Positions 50,343 through 59,174 of a stretch of DNA of 64,000 nucleotides are shown here, piece by piece. The notes beneath the pieces are model-generated. The model made no database searches, was not told where the DNA came from, and worked only from the letters and a program-made list of their open reading frames with translations. The stretch comes from an uncultured Clostridia bacterium (GTDB lineage: Bacteria > Bacillota > Clostridia > Oscillospirales > Oscillospiraceae): positions 42,113 to 106,112 of the forward strand of contig CAMNQX010000005.1 of NCBI GenBank assembly GCA_946550725.1, given 5' to 3'. Numbering within the stretch: position 1 is the stretch's first letter; every line of letters starts with the position of its first letter. Both the position numbers and the translations under genes were made by a program.

Positions 50343-52736
50343 TTACCGCAGCGCTGCCCCCAGTTCGCTCTTCAAAAGCTCCAGGATGGCCCGCACGTCC
50401 GCGTCCGCCTCCTCGGCGGTGAGACTGCGGTCGTCGGCGCGGAGGGTGAGGTTGAAGGCCACCGACTTTTTCCCCTCCGGGATGGGCGCGCCGGTGTAGA
50501 TGTCGAACAGGGTCACTTCCTTCAAAAGGCCCTTGGCGCCCCGGGCGATGCAGTCCTCCAGCGCGCCCACGGTGACGGCGCAGTCGCACACCACGGCGAT
50601 GTCACGGGTCACGGCGGGGAACTTGGGCAGGGGGACATACTCGGGGTCGGCCCCCTTGGCGTCCATCAGCGCGGCCAGAGACAGCTCGGCGGCGTACAGC
50701 TCCGTGTCCACGTCGTAGTTCTTGGCTACCAGCGGATGGACCTGGCCCAGCACACCCAGCACCTGTCCCCCGGCCCACACGGCGGCGCACCGGCCGGGGT
50801 GGTAGGAGGGGTTCTCCGTGACCGCCACGAAGGAGATGTTCTCGCAGCGCAGCTCCTTCAAAAGGGCCTCCACCGCGCCCTTGAGGGTGAAGAAGTCCAT
50901 GTCGCCGTAGGCCCCCAGGGTGAGGTACTTGCTCTCCATGGCCAGGCCGTCCTTGCCGCTGGGGGTGTAGGTGCGCCCCACCTCGTAGAGCCGGGCGGAC
51001 TTGTTGCGGAAGTTGTAGTTGCGGGTCAAAATTTCCAGCATGGAGGGCAGCGTGGTGGTCCGCATGATGGAGGTGTCCTCCCCCAGCGGGTTCAAGATCT
51101 TGAAGGACTTGCGGCGCTGGCCGTCCTGGGGCCAGCGGATCTTATCGTAATAGGTGGGGGAGATGAAGGAGTAGGTGATGATCTCGTCAAAGCCCATCGC
51201 CCGGCAGGAGGCGCCCAGCTGACGCTCCACCTGCTGTTCCGCAGAGTAGCCGCCCAGGGTGGTCTGACCCCGCATGAGGGTGGTGGGGATGTTGTTGTAG
51301 CCGAAGAACCGGGCCACCTCCTCGGCAAGGTCCGCCATGCGGCGCACGTCTCCACGCCAGGAGGGGACGGTGACCCGGTCGCCCTCCACGGTGAAGTCCA
51401 GCTGCTCCAAAATGCGGACCATCTCGTCCTTGGGCACATCAGTGCCCAGCAGGGCGTTGATCTTGTCCGGCTCCAGGGTCAGCACAGTGGGCTGGGGGAC
51501 GAAGTTGAGGATATCGATGACCCCGTCCACCACCTCGCCGGCCCCCAGCAGCTCCACCAGCTCGCAGGCCCGGTCCACAGCGGGCAGGGTATTCATGGGG
51601 TCCAGGCCCTTTTCAAACTTGGCGGACGCCTCGGTGCGCATCCCCAGAGCCAGCGCGCCCTTGCGGATGGTGGTGCCGTCGAAGCAGGCAGACTCAAAGA
51701 CCACGTCGGTGGTGTCGTCCACGATCTCGGAGTTCTCCCCGCCCATGATGCCCGCCAGGCCCACCGCCCGGCTCTCGTCGGCGATGACCAGGTGGTTTGC
51801 GTTGAGGATGTGCTCCTTGCCGTCCAGAGTGGTGAGCTTCTCCCCTTCCTGCGCCAGACGGACGATGATCCTGCCGCCCTTCACGTAGCGGTAGTCAAAG
51901 GCGTGCATGGGCTGGCCGTACTCCAGCATGACGTAGTTGGTGATGTCCACGATGTTGTTGATGGGCCGCACCCCCATGGCCCGCAGACGCTGGCGCATCC
52001 ACTTGGGAGAGGGAGCGATCTTCACGTTGCGCACCATCCGGGCGGTGTAACGGGGCACCAGATCATCGGCGGGGGTCTCCACGTCCAGCAGCTCGGCGAG
52101 GTTCCCGTCCGCCCCGCCCTTCACCTCCGGGGTGTGGAGCTTCAAGGGCGCGCCAAAGGTAGCGGAGGCCTCCCGGGCCAAGCCGATGACGGACAGACAG
52201 TCGGGGCGGTTGGGGGTGATCTCAAACTCCACCACGTGGTCGTTCAGGCCAACGGCGGCGCGGATGTCCTCCCCCACCGTCAGGCCGGTCAGCTCGGGGT
52301 CGTCGGACAAGATCCAGATGCCGTCGGCATAGGCGGCGGGGAAATCCCGCTGGTCCAGGCCCAGCTCGGCAAAGGAGCACAGCATGCCGTCGGACAGCTC
52401 CCCCCGGAGCTTACCCGCGTGGATCTCCTTGCCGCCCGGGAGGGTGGAGCCGTCCAGGGCCACGGGCACCAGGTCGTTTTCCTTTACGTTCTGCGCGCCG
52501 GTGACGATCTGGATGGGCGCTCCTTTGCCCACGTCCACCTGGCAGATCCACATATGGTCGGAGTCGGGGTGGCGGACCAGGGACTTGACCTGCCCCACCA
52601 CCACGTTTTTGATCTCCTCACCCTCCACCGCCGTGGTCTCCACCTTGGAGCCGGAGAGGGTCATGGCCTCGGCAAAGTCCTTGTCGGAGGCGGTCACGTT
52701 CACAAACTCATTGAGCCATTCACGGGAAAGATTCAT
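50343..52736 (-). CDS. pheT: Phenylalanine-tRNA ligase, beta subunit
   Basis: A 797-residue beta subunit. It opens MNLSREWLNEFVNVTASD, has the EMAP-like tRNA-binding domain (VVVGQVKSLVRHPDSDHMWICQVDVG), the B3/4 editing domain (RYTARMVRNVKIAPSPKWMRQRL), B5, the catalytic-like core (EEVARFFGYNNIPTTLMRGQT), and the C-terminal FDX-ACB domain (PEYVPLPKFPAVTRDIAVVCD). Complete. It follows pheS after 18 bases and shares its T-box leader. Confidence 0.96.
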   Translation of the reverse strand: MNLSREWLNEFVNVTASDKDFAEAMTLSGSKVETTAVEGEEIKNVVVGQVKSLVRHPDSDHMWICQVDVGKGAPIQIVTGAQNVKENDLVPVALDGSTLPGGKEIHAGKLRGELSDGMLCSFAELGLDQRDFPAAYADGIWILSDDPELTGLTVGEDIRAAVGLNDHVVEFEITPNRPDCLSVIGLAREASATFGAPLKLHTPEVKGGADGNLAELLDVETPADDLVPRYTARMVRNVKIAPSPKWMRQRLRAMGVRPINNIVDITNYVMLEYGQPMHAFDYRYVKGGRIIVRLAQEGEKLTTLDGKEHILNANHLVIADESRAVGLAGIMGGENSEIVDDTTDVVFESACFDGTTIRKGALALGMRTEASAKFEKGLDPMNTLPAVDRACELVELLGAGEVVDGVIDILNFVPQPTVLTLEPDKINALLGTDVPKDEMVRILEQLDFTVEGDRVTVPSWRGDVRRMADLAEEVARFFGYNNIPTTLMRGQTTLGGYSAEQQVERQLGASCRAMGFDEIITYSFISPTYYDKIRWPQDGQRRKSFKILNPLGEDTSIMRTTTLPSMLEILTRNYNFRNKSARLYEVGRTYTPSGKDGLAMESKYLTLGAYGDMDFFTLKGAVEALLKELRCENISFVAVTENPSYHPGRCAAVWAGGQVLGVLGQVHPLVAKNYDVDTELYAAELSLAALMDAKGADPEYVPLPKFPAVTRDIAVVCDCAVTVGALEDCIARGAKGLLKEVTLFDIYTGAPIPEGKKSVAFNLTLRADDRSLTAEEADADVRAILELLKSELGAALR

Positions 52737-52754
52737 ATTACACAGCCTCCTTTC

Positions 52755-53780
52755 TTAGAATTGTTCGAGAAAACGCACGTCATTCTCAAAAATGAGCCGC
52801 AGATCGGCGATCTTGAAGCGGCGCATGGCGGTACGCTCCAGACCCATGCCGAAGGCCCAGCCGGACCACTCATTGGGGTCGATGCCGGACATCTCCAGCA
52901 CGTGGGGGTGGATCATCCCCGCGCCCAGCAGCTCGATCCAGCCCTCGCCCTTACAGGTGGCGCAGCCCGCGCCGCCGCATTTGTGACACTGCACGTCCAT
53001 CTCGCAAGACGGCTCAGTGAAGGGGAAATGATGGGGGCGGAAGCGGGTGACGGTGCCCTTCCCGAAAAGCTGCTCGGCCAGCAGGTTCAGCGTCCCCTTC
53101 AGGTCGGCCATGGTGACGTTTTTGTCGATGACCATACCCTCCACCTGATGAAACATGGGAGAGTGGGTGGCGTCCACCTCGTCCTTGCGGTACACCCGCC
53201 CGGGGGCGATGATGCGGATGGGCAGCTCCATGGTCTCCATGGCCCGCACCTGCATGGGCGAGGTCTGGGAGCGGAGCATCACCCGGCTGTCGGCGTCAAA
53301 GTAGAAGGTGTCTGACCAGTCCCGGGAGGGGTGGCCCTCCTCGGCGTTGAGCTTGTCGAAGTTATAGGAGGCCAGCTCGATCTCCGGGCCGTCCAGCACG
53401 GTGAAGCCCATGCCTACGAAGATGTCCTTGATCTCGTCCAGGGCCATGTACATGGGGTGCTTGTGGCCCAGCTTGGGGGCCTTGCCGGGGACGGTCACGT
53501 CCACCGTCTCCGCCTTTAAGCGAAGCTCCAACGCGGCCTCCTCCAGCTTTTGGGACGCCTTATCCACTGCGGTCTCCACCGCGGCGCGCACCTCGTTGGC
53601 CAGCGCGCCCATGGCGGGGCGTTCCTCGGCGGTGAGCTTGCCCATCTGCTTCAAGACGGCGGTCAGCTCCCCCTTCTTGCCCAGGTACTTGACCCGCAGC
53701 TCGTCCAGCGCGGCGGCGTCCTTGACGCTCTCCAGCGCGGCCAGGGCCTCAGTGCGAATTTTTGCCAGTTGTTCCTTCAT
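52755..53780 (-). CDS. pheS: Phenylalanine-tRNA ligase, alpha subunit
   Basis: A 341-residue catalytic alpha subunit. The N-terminal coiled coil (about 1-85) is followed by HPMYMALDEIKDIFVGMGFTVLDGPEIE (motif 1), TSPMQVRAMETMELPIRIIAPGRVYRKDEVDATHSPMFHQVEG (motif 2 region), and GMGLERTAMRRFKIADLR (motif 3), in short pieces typical of the family. The ATG at 53780 is confirmed by the T-box leader that ends just upstream; reading on to 54059 in this frame would run through the leader. Confidence 0.97.
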   Translation of the reverse strand: MKEQLAKIRTEALAALESVKDAAALDELRVKYLGKKGELTAVLKQMGKLTAEERPAMGALANEVRAAVETAVDKASQKLEEAALELRLKAETVDVTVPGKAPKLGHKHPMYMALDEIKDIFVGMGFTVLDGPEIELASYNFDKLNAEEGHPSRDWSDTFYFDADSRVMLRSQTSPMQVRAMETMELPIRIIAPGRVYRKDEVDATHSPMFHQVEGMVIDKNVTMADLKGTLNLLAEQLFGKGTVTRFRPHHFPFTEPSCEMDVQCHKCGGAGCATCKGEGWIELLGAGMIHPHVLEMSGIDPNEWSGWAFGMGLERTAMRRFKIADLRLIFENDVRFLEQF

Positions 53781-53806
53781 CGTCTCGACTTCCTTTCCAT
53801 TCAAAC

Positions 53807-53844
53807 AAAAAGACCTCTCATCCCATTCCCAGGGACGAAAGGCC
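53807..53844 (-). terminator. Regulated terminator of the pheST T-box
   Basis: A 13-base-pair stem including G-U pairs and a seven-base loop, followed by TTTTTG on the minus strand. Confidence 0.85.
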
Positions 53845-54045
53845 AAATTCCTTCCGCGGTACCACCCACGTTCGCGTCTCGCCGACGCGCGCTCAAAAGC
53901 CGGTAACGGCGGCTGTCCGTCCGTGTCTCCACGGCCGCTCCGGGGCGAACCAAGCGTCTCCTCCGTCGCCCCGCTTTCAGCCTGTGGCGGTGGCTCTCTT
54001 TGGACGGCGTCCGCGCTATTTTCCCCTTCCACGCATTTCAACGAC
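53807..54045 (-). ncRNA. T-box riboswitch leader, phenylalanine specifier
   Basis: On the minus strand the leader shows the short stem-I type, with GAGAGCC and GGCTGAAAGC near 53975-53990. The specifier region is TTGG-TTC-GCCCCG-GAGC with UUC at 53949-53947, and the T-box GGGTGGTACCGCGG lies at 53867-53854. A terminator stem (GGCCTTTCGTCCC with GGGATGAGAGGTC) and T5 follow. UUC matches tRNA-Phe and the downstream pheS and pheT. Uncharged tRNA-Phe would stabilise the antiterminator. Confidence 0.95.
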
Positions 54046-54049
54046 AGAT

Positions 54050-54078
54050 ATTTTACCACACCCTTTTGAAAAACGCAA
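54050..54078 (-). promoter_or_regulatory. Promoter of the pheST leader
   Basis: On the minus strand TTGCGT (54078 to 54073) and TAAAAT (54055 to 54050) with 17 bases between, just upstream of the T-box leader. Confidence 0.75.
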
Positions 54079-54086
54079 GAATTTTC

Positions 54087-54115
54087 TTGATAAACCCAAG
54101 TCGATAGTATATAAT
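54087..54115 (+). promoter_or_regulatory. Promoter of purA
   Basis: TTGATA (54087-54092) and TATAAT (54110-54115) with 17 bases between. It is divergent from the pheST promoter nine bases away. Confidence 0.88.
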
Positions 54116-54128
54116 GTATGGCGTGTGT

Positions 54129-54176
54129 GATGAGCCTGTGAAAAGGCAGACCGGAAACGGCTGCGAATCCGTAGGC
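54129..54176 (+). other. Structured purA 5' leader
   Basis: GAGCCT (54131-54136) pairs with AGGCTC (54170-54175) and encloses GCAG and CCGG stems (pairing CTGC and CCGT-type partners). The stem closes just before the GGAGG of purA. It is short and does not match a riboswitch class I know. Confidence 0.35.
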
Positions 54177-54190
54177 TCGGAGGTAACACC

Positions 54191-55474
54191 ATGGTAAAAG
54201 CGATCGTTGGCGCCAACTGGGGCGACGAAGGGAAGGGCAAGATCACCGACCTGCTGGCGGAGACCTCGGATGTGGTCATCCGCTTTCAGGGCGGGGCCAA
54301 CGCGGGGCACACCATCATCAACGACTATGGCCGCTTCGCCCTGCACATCCTCCCCTCCGGCACCTTTTATCCCCATGTGACCAACATCATCGGCAACGGC
54401 GTGGCTCTGGACGCGGTCAAGCTGGTCAAGGAACTGAAGGACATCACCGCGCAGGGGGTGCCCCAGCCCAACCTCATCGTCTCGGAGCGGTGCCAGCTCC
54501 TTCTCCCCTACCACATCCTCCAGGACACCTACGAGGAGGAGCGTTTGGCGGGGCAGGCCTTCGGCTCCACCAAGTCGGGCATCGCCCCGTTCTATTCCGA
54601 CAAATACGCCAAGATCGGCATTCAGGTGTGCGACCTCTTTGACGAGGACCTTCTCCGCCGGAAGCTCTCCCACGCGCTGGAGATCAAAAACGTCCTCTTT
54701 GAGCACCTCTACCACAAGCCCGCCCTAAAGGTGGACGACCTGATGGGTGAGCTGCTGGAGGCCCGGGAGCTGCTCCGCCCCTTCGTGGGCGACGCGGTGG
54801 GCTTCGTCCACCAGGCGCTCAAGGACAACAAGACCATCCTGCTGGAGGGACAGCTGGGGGCCATGAAGGACCCCGACCTGGGCATCGTGCCCATGACCAC
54901 CTCCTCCCACACCCTGGCCGGGTTCGGCTGCGTGGGCGCGGCGGTGCCTCCCACCGCCCTGCAGGAGGTCATCTGCGTCACCAAGGCATATTCCTCCTGC
55001 GTCGGGTCTCAGACGGAGCCATTCGTCAGCGAGGTCACCGGCGACGCCGGGGACGAGCTGCGCCGCCGGGGCGGCGACAAGGGCGAGTTTGGCGCCACCA
55101 CCGGGCGGCCCCGCCGGGTGGGCTGGTTCGACACGGTGGCCACCAAATACGGCTGTATGGTCCAGGGCGCCACCAACGTGGCCCTCACCTGCCTGGACGT
55201 GCTGGGCTATCTGGACGAGATCCCCGTGTGCGTGGGCTATGAGATCGACGGGAAGGTCACCGACGTGTTCCCCACCACTCCCAGCCTGGTGAAGGCCAAG
55301 CCTGTGTTTGAGACGCTGCCCGGCTGGAAATGCGACATCCGCGGCGAGACCGACTACGCCAAGCTGCCCCAGGCGGCACGGAACTACGTGGACTTTTTGG
55401 AAGTTCACATCGGCCACCCCATCGGCATCGTCTCCACCGGCCCCCGCCGCACCGATATCGCCTACCGCCGGTAA
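54191..55474 (+). CDS. purA: Adenylosuccinate synthase
   Basis: Makes adenylosuccinate from IMP and aspartate with GTP. It starts VKAIVGANWGDEGKGKITDLLAE (P-loop-like WGDEGKGK with the catalytic Asp), then RFQGGANAGHTI, and GATTGRPRRVGWFD near residue 300. 427 residues, normal length. GGAGG is seven bases before the ATG. Monocistronic, with a terminator after it. Confidence 0.97.
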   Translation: MVKAIVGANWGDEGKGKITDLLAETSDVVIRFQGGANAGHTIINDYGRFALHILPSGTFYPHVTNIIGNGVALDAVKLVKELKDITAQGVPQPNLIVSERCQLLLPYHILQDTYEEERLAGQAFGSTKSGIAPFYSDKYAKIGIQVCDLFDEDLLRRKLSHALEIKNVLFEHLYHKPALKVDDLMGELLEARELLRPFVGDAVGFVHQALKDNKTILLEGQLGAMKDPDLGIVPMTTSSHTLAGFGCVGAAVPPTALQEVICVTKAYSSCVGSQTEPFVSEVTGDAGDELRRRGGDKGEFGATTGRPRRVGWFDTVATKYGCMVQGATNVALTCLDVLGYLDEIPVCVGYEIDGKVTDVFPTTPSLVKAKPVFETLPGWKCDIRGETDYAKLPQAARNYVDFLEVHIGHPIGIVSTGPRRTDIAYRR

Positions 55475-55494
55475 CTCCTGCATTGATTTTAAGG

Positions 55495-55533
55495 AAAGAG
55501 GTTCGGTCAACGCTGTTGACCGAACCTCTTTTT
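55495..55533 (+). terminator. Terminator after purA
   Basis: AAAGAGGTTCGGTCAACG pairs with TTGACCGAACCTCTTT (16 pairs) around a three-base loop, followed by TTTTTG. Confidence 0.93.
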
Positions 55534-55550
55534 GTCCATCTGGCAGGGTC

Positions 55551-55946
55551 TTACTCCATCGCCCGTTTTGCGTCCTGGGCCATGCTGCGCGCGCCGTTGC
55601 CCAGATCGTCAAGGGTATCCTTGACGCCTTCACCCATCCGCTCCAGGGCGCTGTCGTTGGCGTTGCCTGTGGCATTGGAAGTGCCAATGCGGGAGCTGTC
55701 ACCGCCCACAGGCGCGCCGCTGACGTTGTTGCCGCCGTTGGCGGCGTCGGTGTTGGTCTCGCCGCTGTCCACGTCGCCGCCCAGCACTTCATCCGTGGGA
55801 TGGGGCGCGGCGGTGGGCGTGGTCTGCGTGGTGGGATTCGCCGTGGTACCGGGCGTGATGTCGCCGCCGGTCTTGTTGCCGGCGCAGCCCGCCAGCGGTA
55901 AACACAGTAACCCGGCCAGGCAGAGACCGATCCATGTCTTTCTCAT
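55551..55946 (-). CDS. Small lipoprotein with low-complexity linker
   Basis: A 131-residue secreted lipoprotein. The signal peptide MRKTWIGLCLAGLLCLPLAGC gives a lipid Cys at about 21. A Thr/Pro/Asn/Gly-rich region follows (TPGTTANPTTQTTPTAAP; NGGNNVSGAPVGG), and the C-terminus is a short amphipathic helix (LERMGEGVKDTLDDLGNGARSMAQDAKRAME). GGGGAGG lies before the ATG at 55946. Function unknown. Confidence 0.75.
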   Translation of the reverse strand: MRKTWIGLCLAGLLCLPLAGCAGNKTGGDITPGTTANPTTQTTPTAAPHPTDEVLGGDVDSGETNTDAANGGNNVSGAPVGGDSSRIGTSNATGNANDSALERMGEGVKDTLDDLGNGARSMAQDAKRAME

Positions 55947-56052
55947 TTTCTTTCCTCCCCTGCGCGGTGTTCTCACCGCACTGAGAGTAGTATCTCTGCC
56001 TGCACGAGAAATCAAACAGGGAATTTCCGGTTTTTTGCCGCAAAAAAATTGC

Positions 56053-56081
56053 TTGCGCTTTTCGGCCTCCTATGGTATGAT
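56053..56081 (+). promoter_or_regulatory. Promoter of the Fur/PerR-type regulator
   Basis: TTGCGC (56053-56058) and TATGAT (56076-56081) with 17 bases between. An AT-rich segment with GAATCATTC (56099-56107) lies between promoter and start and could be an operator for the regulator itself. Confidence 0.7.
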
Positions 56082-56125
56082 AGCGATATAGTAAAGAGAA
56101 TCATTCCTATTAAGGAGGAGGAACC

Positions 56126-56518
56126 ATGGCCGCAACACGGTATTCCCGCCAGCGCGAGCTGATCTACGAAATCGTCTGTGCCAGCCGGGAGCATCCCACG
56201 GCCGAGATGGTCTATGCCGCCTTAAAGCCCAGTTACCCCAGCCTCAGTCTGGGAACGGTGTACCGCAACCTCCATCTGTTGGCCGACGAGGGAAAGCTGG
56301 TGCGGATGCCTTTCCCTGTGGAGCGGTTTGACGGAGAACTGCACCGTCATCCTCACTTTTGCTGTGAGGGGTGCGGCTGCGTGCAGGATGTGGAGCTGCC
56401 CTATGACGATGCGCTGGACGAGGCGGCGGCGGAGCAGCTGGGCTGCGGCGGCGTGCGCCACAGCGTCGTGTTCTACGGTCTTTGCGGCGACTGCGCCCGG
56501 GACCGGGCGGAACCTTGA
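56126..56518 (+). CDS. Fur-family regulator, probably PerR-like
   Basis: A 130-residue metalloregulator. The N-terminal winged helix reads SRQRELIYEIVCASREHPTAEMVYAALKPSYPSLSLGTVYRNLHLLADEGKL. The metal region has RHPHFCCEGCGCVQDVEL and a second CxxC in CGDCARD, the structural zinc site. The H-x-H pattern is reduced to HRHPHF. Followed by rubrerythrin, a peroxide-defence protein commonly controlled by PerR, so PerR is likelier than Fur or Zur; this is inference from context. Strong AAGGAGGAGG site. Confidence 0.87.
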   Translation: MAATRYSRQRELIYEIVCASREHPTAEMVYAALKPSYPSLSLGTVYRNLHLLADEGKLVRMPFPVERFDGELHRHPHFCCEGCGCVQDVELPYDDALDEAAAEQLGCGGVRHSVVFYGLCGDCARDRAEP

Positions 56519-56577
56519 CTCTATTTGCACTGTATTCTATTTCGTTACATTTATTATTTTGAAAGGAGCAAAAAACA

Positions 56578-57114
56578 ATGGAACTGAAGGGAAGCAAGAC
56601 GGAGGCCAATCTCTGGAAAGCGTTTGCTGGGGAGAGCCAGGCCCGCAACAAGTACACCTACTTTGCCAGCCGCGCCAAGAAGGACGGCTATGAGCAGATC
56701 GCCGCCATTTTCCAGGAGACGGCGGACAACGAGAAGGAGCACGCCAAGATCTGGTTCAAGGAGCTGGGCGGCATCGGCGACACCGCCGCCAACCTGGCCG
56801 CCGCCGCGGCCGGGGAGAACGAGGAGTGGACCGCCATGTATAAGGAGATGGCCCAGACCGCGCGGGCCGAGGGCTTTGACCGCATCGCCGCCCTCTTTGA
56901 CGGCGTGGCCGCCATTGAGAAGGAGCATGAGGAGCGTTACCTGGCCTTTTTGAAGAACCTGAAGGAGGATCTGGTGTTCCAGAAGCCCGACGGCGAGTAC
57001 ATCTGGGTGTGCCGCAACTGCGGCCACATCCACGTGGGCAAGTCCGCCCCCACCGTCTGCCCCGTCTGCGCCCATCCGCAGGCCTATTTTGAGCTGAAGA
57101 AGAGCAACTATTAA
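56578..57114 (+). CDS. rbr: Rubrerythrin
   Basis: A 178-residue di-iron peroxidase that protects anaerobes from peroxide. The ferritin-like domain has the iron ligands in [23 protein letters not shown], and [10 protein letters not shown]. The C-terminal rubredoxin-like domain has CRNCGH and [13 protein letters not shown] for the FeS4 site. AAAGGAG lies before the ATG. The last 45 bases recur 220 bases downstream (57290-57334), flanking a hairpin-rich segment. Confidence 0.96.
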   Translation: MELKGSKTEANLWKAFAGESQARNKYTYFASRAKKDGYEQIAAIFQETADNEKEHAKIWFKELGGIGDTAANLAAAAAGENEEWTAMYKEMAQTARAEGFDRIAALFDGVAAIEKEHEERYLAFLKNLKEDLVFQKPDGEYIWVCRNCGHIHVGKSAPTVCPVCAHPQAYFELKKSNY

Positions 57115-57334
57115 TTGCTGCGCAACACTTTTCCTGTTTAATGGGCGCAGACCCCCCGCGACAGCGGGGCGGCGCTTTTGCGCCGTAAATTCCCCGCCGT
57201 CAGGCGGGGAATTGCGCAGGTTCGGCTTTGCCGGACCGAGCATCATAATCCAAAGGGGTCCCCGGCGAGCCGCCAGGCTCGTTGGGGAGGCCCATCCCCA
57301 GGCCTATTTTGAGCTGAAGAAGAGCAATTATTAA
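57070..57334 (+). repeat. 45-base direct repeat of the rubrerythrin 3' end around a five-hairpin segment
   Basis: 57070-57114 (gene end) and 57290-57334 match at 43 of 45 bases and both include the TTAA stop region. Between them five stem-loops follow one another: 57154-57169, 57171-57184, 57188-57213 (11 perfect pairs), 57219-57237 and 57260-57287 (12 pairs). There is no open reading frame of note. It could be an inserted mobile structured element that duplicated its target, or a non-coding RNA. Confidence 0.75.
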
Positions 57335-57348
57335 GCAAGCATAAATGA

Positions 57349-57391
57349 AAAAAGGGCAAGACAGACCGTTTCGGTTTGTCTTGCCCTTTTT
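57349..57391. terminator. Bidirectional terminator between rubrerythrin and NUDIX genes
   Basis: AAAAGGGCAAGACAGACC pairs with GGTTTGTCTTGCCCTTTT, flanked by A and T runs. A near copy in opposite orientation lies at 62438-62476. Confidence 0.9.
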
Positions 57392-57396
57392 GTTCC

Positions 57397-57831
57397 TTAC
57401 AGACAGCCTCTTCTTTTTGCCTCCTCCAGCAATTTCGGCTGGATCATGGGATACGTCCAGTTTTCCACCAGACGGTCGGTGATCAAAATGCGTTCTATCT
57501 CACTGTGTAACGGTTCAAACCCCCGGACATCGGCGACGAACAGCATCCCGAAGGTCTCCTCGTCCACATTTTCGCTGACCCGTGTCTTTCCTGTCACGGA
57601 ATAAACGCAAACCGGTTGGATGGTGAAGTCCGTTGCCCCCGTTTCCTCTCGCAGCTCCCGCTTGGCGGCGGTCAGAATATCCTCCCCCGCCTCCCGGTGC
57701 CCGCCGGGCACTTCGTAGGTATCCCGTTCCCGGTGCTTGCAGAACACCCATTTCCCGTCCGTTTTAGCGATAATGACCGCGAATTTCAGCAATTCATCCG
57801 CCACACTGTCATAAAACTTCACTTCTACCAA
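57397..57831 (-). CDS. NUDIX hydrolase
   Basis: A 144-residue hydrolase of nucleoside-diphosphate-linked compounds. The NUDIX box is complete: GGHREAGEDILTAAKRELREETGA. HRERDTYEVPGG precedes it. Start: a TTG at 57831 lies nine bases after AGGAGGTG, whereas the ATG at 57861 has no site, so the TTG start is preferred. Substrate unknown; the GKWVFCKHR pattern is common in the 8-oxo-dGTP diphosphatase-like group. Confidence 0.88.
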   Translation of the reverse strand: MVEVKFYDSVADELLKFAVIIAKTDGKWVFCKHRERDTYEVPGGHREAGEDILTAAKRELREETGATDFTIQPVCVYSVTGKTRVSENVDEETFGMLFVADVRGFEPLHSEIERILITDRLVENWTYPMIQPKLLEEAKRRGCL

Positions 57832-57915
57832 ATTCCTGACACCTCCTGATCTTTGTCCCATGATACAACAAACCCCGCCGGAAAGCTGTTGCGTTCCGGC
57901 GGGCGTTTGTTTTCG

Positions 57916-58113
57916 TCATGAAATGTCCAGCTCCGGGGGTACGTCCAGCTCCTTGGGCCGGGGCGAGCCGTTTCGTTTCCGCTGGCGGACGCATTCGGTG
58001 AGCAGATACTCGATCTGCCCGTTGATGGAGCGGAAGTCGTCCTCGGCCCAGGCGGAAATGGCGGCGTAAAGCTGCTCAGACACCCGGAGGGGGATCTGCT
58101 TCTTCTCCGCCAT
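57916..58113 (-). CDS. Arc-like ribbon-helix-helix DNA-binding protein
   Basis: A 65-residue protein. KKQIPLRVSEQLYAAISAWAEDDFRSINGQIEYLL is the strand-helix-helix of Arc/MetJ-type regulators, followed by a basic, proline-rich tail. It starts three bases after the SPFH gene ends and is cotranscribed with it. A perfect 7-5-7 dyad overlaps the -10 box of this operon, so it may be an autorepressor; that link is inference. Confidence 0.82.
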   Translation of the reverse strand: MAEKKQIPLRVSEQLYAAISAWAEDDFRSINGQIEYLLTECVRQRKRNGSPRPKELDVPPELDIS

Positions 58114-58116
58114 GGC

Positions 58117-59133
58117 TTAATACAGGCTGCCGGAGTTCACCACCGGCTGGGCGTCCCGGTTGCCGCAGAGCACCACCAGCAGATTGCTCACCATGGCCGC
58201 CTTGCGCTCCTCGTCCAGGGTGACCACCTGGTTCTCGCTGAGCCGCTCCAGAGCCATTTCCACCATGCCCACCGCGCCGTCCACGATCATCTTCCGCGCG
58301 TCGATGATGGCGCTGGCCTGTTGCCGCTGGAGCATGACGGAGGCGATCTCGGGGGCGTAGGCCAGATAGGTGATGCGGGCCTCTACGATCTCCAGCCCCG
58401 CGTCGGCCACCTTGCTCTGGATCTCGTTGCGGATGCGCTCGGCCACCGTCTCGCTGGAGCCGCGGAGGCTCCCCTCGTCCGCCTGGCCGTCCCCGGTGGT
58501 GTCCACGTTGGGGGCCACGTCGTAGGGGTACATCCGCACAATGTTGCGCAGGGCGCTGTCGCACTGGAGGGACAGGTATTCCTTATAATTGTCCACGTTG
58601 AACACCGCGCGGGCGGTGTCGGTGACCCGCCAAATGACCGCGATGGCGATCTCCACGGGGTTGCCCAGGCAGTCGTTGATCTTCTGCCGGCCATTGTTGA
58701 GGGTCATATTTTTGAGAGAGATCTTCTTGTCGCCGCCAAGGGAGATGTTCGCTCCGGCCACCAGGCCCTCCGCTCCTACCACAATACTGGATGGCTTGGA
58801 GGTGGCGGTGTCCCCCGACTGGGCCAGCTTGGTGGCGGCGGCGGGGTTGACGGCGGTACAGAAGGGATTCACCGCATAGAATCCCGCGCCCTTCAGCGTG
58901 CCGATGTAGTTGCCGAACAGGGTGAGCACCAGGGCCTCCTGGGGCTTCAGGACCTTCAGCCCGCACAGGGGCAGCCAGGCCAGGCTCAGCACCACGATGC
59001 ACGCCACCACCAGCGGCACGGTTCCATAGATGATGGTAAAGATCAGCCCCACCGTGGCGAGAATGTACACGGCGATCACCGTCAGCAGTACCAGCATCCC
59101 GTGCTTTTTGTTGTTCAAAATTTTCTCTGTCAT
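58117..59133 (-). CDS. SPFH/band 7 domain membrane protein
   Basis: A 338-residue protein with two N-terminal membrane helices ([42 protein letters not shown]), then an SPFH domain ([79 protein letters not shown]), a stomatin/flotillin-like membrane scaffold. An unusual insert, [14 protein letters not shown], lies in the middle. The ATG at 59133 follows GAGGAGG. The pairing with a small Arc-like protein is common in Firmicutes. Confidence 0.9.
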   Translation of the reverse strand: MTEKILNNKKHGMLVLLTVIAVYILATVGLIFTIIYGTVPLVVACIVVLSLAWLPLCGLKVLKPQEALVLTLFGNYIGTLKGAGFYAVNPFCTAVNPAAATKLAQSGDTATSKPSSIVVGAEGLVAGANISLGGDKKISLKNMTLNNGRQKINDCLGNPVEIAIAVIWRVTDTARAVFNVDNYKEYLSLQCDSALRNIVRMYPYDVAPNVDTTGDGQADEGSLRGSSETVAERIRNEIQSKVADAGLEIVEARITYLAYAPEIASVMLQRQQASAIIDARKMIVDGAVGMVEMALERLSENQVVTLDEERKAAMVSNLLVVLCGNRDAQPVVNSGSLY

Positions 59134-59155
59134 ACAAATTGCCTCCTCGCAATTT

Positions 59156-59174
59156 TGATATCGAAATGATATCA
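59156..59174. promoter_or_regulatory. Perfect dyad operator over the SPFH/RHH promoter
   Basis: TGATATC-GAAAT-GATATCA, a perfect 7-5-7 inverted repeat covering the -10 box of the minus-strand promoter. Confidence 0.75.

Noticed and set aside
53781..54059. N-terminal extension of PheS by 93 codons
   Set aside because: It covers the T-box leader and contains none of the family sequence; the ATG at 53780 begins the usual coiled coil.
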